Assembly: GCA_026826555.1 (NCBI GenBank)
Contig: JAKSZT010053881.1
Location: 3,275,848-3,339,847, forward strand
Direction of reading: 5' to 3'
Source: Tolypeutes matacus
Lineage: Eukaryota > Chordata > Mammalia > Cingulata > Chlamyphoridae
Length of the DNA stretch: 64,000 nucleotides
This document shows, in pieces, positions 49,201 to 58,200 of the stretch; the stretch's first letter is position 1; each line of letters begins with the position of its first letter. The notes under the pieces were generated by a model, which was not told the DNA's origin, did no database searches, and worked only from the letters and a program-made list of their open reading frames with translations. Position numbers and translations under genes: made by a program.

Positions 49201-52200
49201 GAAGGATGGGGTTGGGGAAAGCTGGGACAACCTGATCAGCCAATTAGGTGCCCAAAGCCCCAAATAGAATCAGAACTGGCTTCTCCCATATATTTTAAGG
49301 CCTTGGTTCTAGGACCAGGGGAGTCTGGAGAAGATGGGGCCACAACAGCACCCTAGTGAGAACTCAGGGCTCTCTTCCTAGGCATCTTATAAGGCCTGGG
49401 GTGCATCTAGTAGGTTGACCAGGAACTACTTACTTCCAATTGGCAGCTGGTCAGGAGACTCAGGACAGAAAGATGACAAGACACTAATTACATGATATAC
49501 CACATATAATACCACGATAAAAGTGCTAGATTAACAATAGAAAGTACAATGAAGCACAAAGAAGAGAGCGTCTTCTCCTGGAGAAGGAGAGGAGTTCAGG
49601 AAGATGCCATCTGAGTTGGGCCTTTTACAAGGTGTAGCAGGGAAAGGGCAGAGGACATGGTGAACAAGCCAGTGTGGCTAGAGCATAGGATGGGTGGGCA
49701 GGGATGGGGGAGTCGAGGTAGGTAGGAAGTCGCAAAAGCTCACTCTGGAAATGTAAAATACAGACATATGGTTAAAATAAATCCCATGTGTCCCAGCTTC
49801 TTCAGCAGAGTTGTTGGCTCAATTTATTTTTCTTAGGGTCAGAATTATAGATATAAATTATTAAGCTGAATTGCCTTCTGAGACAGGTAAAATGACAGGA
49901 CTGCTTGCCCCTAATATTACCTGTGTTAGGCCAGGTTTCCTAAAGCAGAGACTGAGACAGAGATTCGGGTGCATGTGATTTACAGAGGAAGAGCTCTCAG
50001 GAGAAGGGGAGGGAGGGAGGCAGGCGAGGGCTGGGGAAGGAGCTAAGCAGAAACAGGCTTAGTCAGAGGCTAGCTGAGCCTGACTCTACACGGGGATGTG
50101 GACCCAGAACTACCTACAGACTTGGTCCCACTTTGAGACAATAGGGCTGGTCTGTTGTACCCCTGTGTCCATTAGTCATTGGCTTGGATTATTGGGGTGG
50201 GGCAGGGGTGTGGGGGTATGTAACCTCCCTAGCTAGGGTGACTTCCTTTTGGTGAAGTAATTCTCTGAAAAAAGGAGGCAGCTGTAGGCCATTAGCAGCC
50301 AACACTTGAGCAGCTGGGGATTGAGGCACCGACCCAGTAAAGGGGATCTGGGTGGGGCATCAACATCATCACCGTAATGCCTTCCTTACTTTTGTATGGT
50401 ATTTTAATAGTTTAACAGTGCTTTCACATCAGCTATCTGAGATGCACATATTTCTAAATGGCCCCAGAACTTCTAAGTATATGGTAGACTCTTTACTATA
50501 CTGCAGTTTCTATAATTGTCCCTTTGTCAGTTATTTCTTGCTGTTGTCACATACACATTTGTAACAGCTCTCATCTTGCCCAATTTGCTGCTTTTGATTT
50601 CAGGGAAAATCCAAAGGCCAAGCTTGTTGGAATTATGTCTCAAATAAGAGTAAATAAATAGTGAATATAATAGAGTCAGGCTTGATGAATGGATTTTCTC
50701 ATGTGAAAGTGCATGACCTTTAAAACGTGGATTATATGATATTAATTTTGGCCTGTCAGAAATTTGTGGTTGCTTTCTAGATAGCTGAAGTTCCCAGACA
50801 GCTGAGATATTGGTGTAGCTATTATTTACTAAAAAATTTTTTTTTAATTCCATCAAGTTCTGAGTTAATCTGGGTACCTATTTGATTTTGATCTAATATT
50901 TTAATAACATAATGGAATATTTATTTTGTGTATCCTGCTATTGTAACAATAGCTAGAATGTGGCAAATACTTGTCCCTGGAAAATAATTTCTGGCACTGT
51001 AATTGCGTTTTAGGAGGTTTACAGACATATGCTTCAGATCAAATTCAGAACAATGGCCTCATTGATGCTTTTGGGGCCCTTTCGTCAGGAAACGGAGCTG
51101 TCTCCCAGCACTCCATCCAGGTCAGAGTTCTTATTAGTTGGTTTTTCATGTTCATGCATAATGGCAACCAAGGTGGAGAATTTAGTGCTTAGAAGGTTTA
51201 AGTTCTATATTCTTCCGGCAGTGAATTAAAATTAACATAGTTCAGCCTGATATTAGATATTATTATTAAAATTCACCACTAATCACTCAAACAAGGAAAT
51301 TAGTGTTTACTGGTTTGGAAACAATACTAAGTGACTTCCTTATAGAAATCAGCAACATAAAATATAGAGGATCCAAGAATTCTATTTCAACATCTGTTAA
51401 CAAGCACCCATAGCAATATAATTGGCCCAGAATTTTCTTGAGTGTAGATCATCTCAATTACAAATTTTCTGGAACAAACGTTCAGGGATTACTTGCTCTA
51501 TTTTTCCATTAACTCAAACCCCTTATATTTGCCAAGATTTTCACATAACAGACAGCAAGTGCTCCATATTGTGCAAAGCACACAGCGTCAATCCAGACAC
51601 GTGGATCCTGGGCCTGCCATTAACCCTGTCTTGGGAAGAGCACTATGCCTCTCTGGACCCCATCCGTAGGCACTTCTGGCTCTAAAATGCCAAGAAAACC
51701 AAATATTGCCTTTCAAGAGTCTTGGGCCTTTTTTAAAAAAAGACAAATGTATTTTAAAATGCTCTTTTCCAATAGTTGCAGAAATTACTCACATGAATTT
51801 TTGAAACTTGAGAGAGTGAACAATCAGCAGTCATACCTGTATGAATTGTAACTTTTTTTTACAAAAGTCTGGGAAAAAAGAACAAAGGTACTGTAATATC
51901 AAAGCCTAATAACAGATCACAAAGCAGTAGGCTTTCTGGTCTACTGATGGAGCATCCCTTCACTCTAGAAAGATAGCAATTATATTCATCTGAGTTATTT
52001 TAAGTCATATTTAGAAAAGAAACACAAAAGCCTGGTTTGGAAATGGGAGAAAGGTATCTTAGAAAAGTAATTAAACTGATGAAAGAACAAGTTTGCAGTC
52101 AGGCAGTTCCTGCCCATTATTTTTGTATTTAAGAAACCTTTAAGAACCAGATCTGAAAATCCTTCACTTTTTCCATATGCAAGATCATAGTCTATCTGAG

Positions 52201-55200
52201 AAACTAGAAACCCTGGCTCCAGGACCGGGCCACATCATACCCTAATAGGTTCCAATTTAAGGGCAATAAATACTTGTATAGGAGATAATCCTCAAAAGCT
52301 TTCCACAAAAACCTTTCTAATCCTTCCTCACCTCAACCCCTGCTCTGTAACTCCTTCATTCTACCCCACCCAACTTTGACAAAGACTTATTTGATTTGTC
52401 TTCTCAGGAACTTCAATAATACTTGACCTGGCAATTTGTTATTTATAATACAAATAACCCATTTGCAGGAAAAAAATAAGTTCCAGCTAGTCCCCATAAT
52501 AGTTTATAGTCTAGTAAATGAGATGAGCTGTGTCTATCCATGGTATAAGGTAAAGCATAACGTGATGATTTCAAAGGACGAGTAGAAATAAAATACTATG
52601 GGAGTTCACAGGAAGGAGAGACTATCTTCAGTTGATAAGTGAGATAGATATCAGAAAACATTGCATTGAAAAATTGATATTTGAACTGAATTTTGAAGGA
52701 TGGGTAAGGTTTAGATAAATGGAGATGAACATAAAGACTTCAGGAAAAGCAAAGAGTATGATAAAGGCATAGAGTGAGGAACTCGTGTGGATCACTTGGG
52801 GACGTGGTCTGGGTTAGATGTAGAAATGAAAATTTTGTGGAAGCTAGGCTGGAAAAGCAAATTGTAACTGGGTCATAAAAGGTCCTAAATACCAAACCAA
52901 AGACTTAGGCACCATTGAAGGCTTTTAATGGGGCAACTGGGAGTCAAGGGTGGAATGGAAGAGACCATGCGATAGGAGCTGTACTCTCCAGAAAGTAAAG
53001 AGCTGTTTTTTCTTAACAGCTTGAAAGTAAGGGGATAACCCTCCAGGACGATCAGTGGATGAATGGCACAGTTGTGGTGGACAGCACTGTAGGAAAAGAC
53101 ACTTTGTTTCTCATCACCTGGACAACACAGTCTCCCCAAATCCTTCTTTGGGATCCCAGCGGAAAGAAACAAGATGGCTTTATAGTGGATACACAGTCCA
53201 AAATGACCTACCTCCAAATCCCAGGCATTGCCAAGGTATGGAATCAGCTTTCTTTCCTTCTTACAGTTTGCAAGACAAAATAAAGTTTTTGCAGAATGAT
53301 AGTAGCTTTTAAAATGTTGATGGTTGTTAAGAGGAGAGTCAGTATTGAGTCAAAGAGATAACAAGGAAAATCTCCATCCAATAGAAATCATTCAGTATGG
53401 CAGCAGATCAAGGAAAAGAAAATTGGTGATGCAATATTTTGTCCAGGTAGGTACTAAAGGGAGAACCTTCAAATTACATAGCAGTCAAGATATAAAATGA
53501 TCCCTGGGGTCATGAAAACAATTTCCTCTACCACAGGAATCTATCAATCTGACTTTGCTTTTGAGAAAGGAAGGTTATGCTAGAGACACAGTTTTCAGAC
53601 TTCAGTTTCCCCAACTAGGATTTTCTTTATGATAGGAACTATATAATAAGTCCAGCTATATCGAAAACCTCTTTGGCTGATAGCATATCAAAGATTCCCA
53701 GATCTTCTTAGATATGCTTACAATTGTACTTGTAACAGATAGGCTTTTCCTATAGGTTACTTTGAAGACAAGTCCATGTTATCTGCAGTTATTAATTAGA
53801 AATGTCTCGATATGTTTTGGTCAGGTTGGCATTTGGAAATACAGTCTGCAAGCAAGTTCACAAACCCTGACTCTCACTGTCACCTCCCGTGCATCAAGTG
53901 CTACCCTGCCTCCAATTACAGTGACCTCCAAAATGAACAAAGCCACGGGCATATTTCCAAACCCTATGGCAGTTTATGCAAATATTCGCCAAGGAGCCTT
54001 GCCAATTCTCAGGGCCAGTGTCACAGCCCTGATTGAATCAGCCAGTGGAAAAACAGTTTCCTTGGAACTATTGGACAATGGAGCAGGTAACCACCCAAGA
54101 AAATGGGAAACACAACTTTCTTTTCCAAGAAGCAACCAAGAAACTGCAAGAGGGCATGGTCTGCTGAGGGCAGTTAGTAACAGAAAGCTTGGGATTAGAG
54201 GTTTGGCTAGAAGAGTTCTCTGCTTCCCAACAATTCTTTTATTTCAAAATATTGGAAAACATGAAGGAAGGCCTATCTTTAGCTTCTGCAAAGCCCACAA
54301 TGCATTAGTGGCTCAAGCCCAATAGGCTCAGAGACTCTAGGGAGCTGTTAGAGGATCTTATACCCAAAAAGAAGAGAGGGAGGAAAATTTATAGCTATTA
54401 TGTGGTAGGTGCTTTATATATATAAATTCATTTTTATCTCCACCAAACACTTTTGAGATGTTGTTATTCCTACTTTAGAGATGAAGGAACTGAGATTCAA
54501 ACATTTAGAAAGTAGCAGAGATGGGATTTAAGCACAGTTCTCTATGATACCTATATGCATGCAGACTCTATATTAGCTTGCTCCCAAAAGTGAAAATCCT
54601 GTCAATTATTTTTGTATTTGAGAGATCTAATAGGGAGAGAGAGAAAGAGACGTCTCCATTTCTTTTTTAGAAGGAACTTGACTGCTTACTGTGATGTGAG
54701 TAACTTCAGTAGAACAAACTCTGTAAAATAATTTCCTATCTAAATCTACCTTGGGGAGAAGTTATGAATTTTTTCAGATAATCATATAACTTTTTTTCTC
54801 CCCAGTCACATACAGCAATTCAATTCAGTTCAACGACTACTATTGAGTAATTACGTGTGCCCAGCACTGGCCTGGGTATGACACACACATGTTGTGACCT
54901 CTGATTTCAAGGAGAAAGACAGCTATTCAAGAAGACAGGGCATACACATGAAACTGCACACACGTGACACACACACAGACAGCATCTGAAATAAGTTGGC
55001 CTAATCTTCAACATTGTCAAATCCTGAGCTCTCTTGGAGAGAATGCTGAACTTCTCTTTGGTTTGAAAAATTTTAACCTACATATGAGTTGGAAATATAC
55101 AAATGCCCAGTTGCCTTTGAGATATTTATTAAATCTTTCATTTCCTTGACAAGGTGCTGATGCTACTAAGGATGATGGTGTCTATTCGAGGTATTTTACG

Positions 55201-58200
55201 GCTTATGATACAAATGGTAGATACAGCTTAAAAGTATGGGCTCTGGGAGGAAAGAATGAAGCCAAGCAGGGGATGATACCACAGCAGAATGGAGCAATGT
55301 ACATATCTGGTTGGATTGAGAATGGTAAGTAATTTGTAATAACAGACTTGGCTTTAGGAGAAGGCTTGGGATCAAGAAGAAATCATTTAACCTGTGGAAC
55401 AGAATGGTACAGTGATTAAGAAAGGGTTTCTCAACTTCAACACTTTTGACACTTAGGGCCTAATAATTCTTTATTGAGGACTATCCAGTGCATTGTACAC
55501 TGTTTAGCAGCATCTCTTGTTTCTACCCACTAGATACCAGTAGCAGTCACCCAGTAATGACCATCAAAAATGTCTCAAGACATTTCAAATGTCCCCTAGG
55601 AGCAAAATCATCCCCAGTTGAGAAACAATTAAATGCAGTTTTTGGCTACCTTGGTTCAACTCTCAGTTCTCCACCAAATTAAATATTTTGGGTAATCTCT
55701 TTGTGCTTCACTTTCCTCAGCTGTAAAAGAGGGCTCATAATAGTAACTACCTCAAGATAGCTATGAGGAATAAACAAGAAAATAAATCTAATAAATAATT
55801 CCCGGTAAATAATAAGTGCTCCATAAATGCTTGTTATTATTTTTAATAAACTTTAAACTATTTTGTAATAAAGCTCTTTTCATTGATATCACTGGCACTT
55901 CCATAGACTCAAAAAAGCACAATTTAGGGCTGCTTACATACATCAATATCATTATCATAAGCCCACTTTCTCCTTTCCAACTTGCTCCCCCTGCTTAGAG
56001 CAGGGAGGATAGTAGACAAACTTAACAATAGCCAGTACACCCAGCCCACATGTAATTACGCCCCATGAAATCAATGGTCTCACAGCACCTTTGTTACAAA
56101 CTTGCCCTGAACAAGGGCAGGAATTGGGAACAAGACTGAATCTTGGTGTGTTTCAGGACTTGTTTTCTATCAATCTCCACTTTGCCCTGGGTAGGCCTTT
56201 TTCCTGATGTGTAGCACAGCTCCCCCCAGAAGCTCCCCACAGTCCCCTTTACTTGGGGGTATGCTCAGTAAAGGGAGGACTCTAAAGCATGTGGGGTCTC
56301 CTCAAGCGTTTTGGGGAAAAACGCTTTATATGCTTCCAAAGCTCTTTCACATATTTCAGCTATTTTATCTTCATTTGCCCTTCTCTTGGGGTTAACAGAA
56401 TAAGGAAGGAAGGAAAGAAGGGACTCATTTAGTCACTGTACCTAGCCTTGTGCTCAGTGTTTTATTTACATTAGTACGTTTCATACTTCTAATTGTCCCA
56501 TTTTACAGATGGGGCAACCGAAGCTCAGAGAGGTTATTGGTCCACATAGCAGTGATAGGGCCTGGCTTGGCAATGGGAAGCCATGTTCTTCCCTCTGTCC
56601 CTTGAGGTACATTAATACCCAAAGAGACGGTCTCTACTAGTGAATTGGATACTAACCCTGAACCTGGAAAACCACCCACTTCATCTTTATCCAAGACCAG
56701 GTTAACAGGTCTGATACTCGGCCTGTCTTCACAGATGAATTTGAGGGCTAAAGAAGTAGAGTTTATGAGACGGTAAATTCTGTGTAATGTCATGCTGGAG
56801 TACTATGGAATGTTCTTATTGAAAAGAGTCTGAGAACCCCAAGGACTGAGCAAGCCAGGGCATTTTTTGAATTCCAAGATTAGTTTTATGCCACCTTTCA
56901 ACAAGAATGTGAAGGAAATTGGGATTGCTACATGAAGTAGATCCCTGGTTTTCATTGAGAAAATCAGGAGTTTTTCAAAAGCGTAAAATTGTGGAGCCCC
57001 TCCCATAAAACATTTCATGAGAAATTGCATTCTAATAAAATAGACAAAACACAAACATGGAGAAAGTGAAAGAAAAAATGTACAGAATAAACAATCCAGG
57101 CAATAGCTGAAGGGATGGATGTGGCTCGAATGGTTGGGTGCCCGACTCCCATATGGAGGGACCTGGGTTCGATCCCTGGGACCTCCCGGTAAAAAAACAA
57201 AAAACAAAAAAAAACCCCCAAAAAACAAAAAGGCAATACCTGAAGACCAGGTGATCACCAGATGATCAATTATCAAAAAGTAGGAATGATATTGAAGCTC
57301 ACAGTATTACCTAGGTAGGAGAGATTTCTTGACCAGGTTTAAAACAGGTAGTATTTAAACTGGTCTTGTAGACAGATGAGTCCAAGAGGACGAGTAAGGA
57401 AACAATTCCAGCACAATGTTCATTAGCTCAAATCCCCAAAGCTGATTTCACTAAACATACAGGAAAGATCTGTGAGTTGAAGAACTGTGATTCTCTTTTT
57501 GCTTTTTTCTTATTTTTTTCTCTGATCCAACCAGATTTGGGGTCTTGTCACCAAATGGTTAAAATGAATTTTGTGTGTGGGAGTAAAGAAGGGGAAGGAG
57601 AGAGGAGGAAGAGGGTAATCTGATAACAAAACAGCAGGAGGTATGGCTATTTAGTGCTGTTGTTTACCGTGTTCTAAGGAATTTGTTTAATACAGGTAAA
57701 ATAAAATGGAATCCGAGACCCAAGACTAATGAGCTACACAAGCAAGTGTGCTTCAGCAGAACATCCTCGGGAGGTTCATTTGTGGCCTCTAATGTTCCAA
57801 AGGCTCCCATACCTGACCTCTTCCCACCATGCCAAATCACCGACCTAAAGGCAAAAATCCAAGGGGGCAACCTCATTAATCTGACATGGACAGCTCCTGG
57901 GGATGATTATGATTACGGAAGAGGTAAACTGAATGTGGTGGGGCCCCTTTAAAGGAGTTCACCAGCCAAGCAGAAATGTAGGGGAGGGTGAAGCAGGCAG
58001 GTGTATTGTGATACAGGAGCGGATGGAAGGCAGGAGACATCTTGAAAGTTCTCTGAAATGAGAAGTAAGGATTTTTAAATGAGATGTTTAGAATCTGAAA
58101 ACTGTCCTACTTTAGGAGTAAGTGGTTTCAGCCACGAAGAATCAAACCTCAGTTTTTTCTGAAGTCTTGCCAAACAATCCTTTAATACATCCTATTTCCA

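Larger units (their letters stand above)
55325..57695 (+). other. CLCA1 intron 12
   Basis: Contains MER20 (55424-55626, minus), MIR (55650-55840, plus), MIR (56440-56575, minus) and a short SINE (57113-57230). The remainder shows no gene. Confidence 0.75.

Noticed and set aside
56803..57276. 157-residue minus-strand frame
   Set aside because: Part of it is the reversed SINE at 57113-57230, and the rest lies in intron without recognisable protein similarity.
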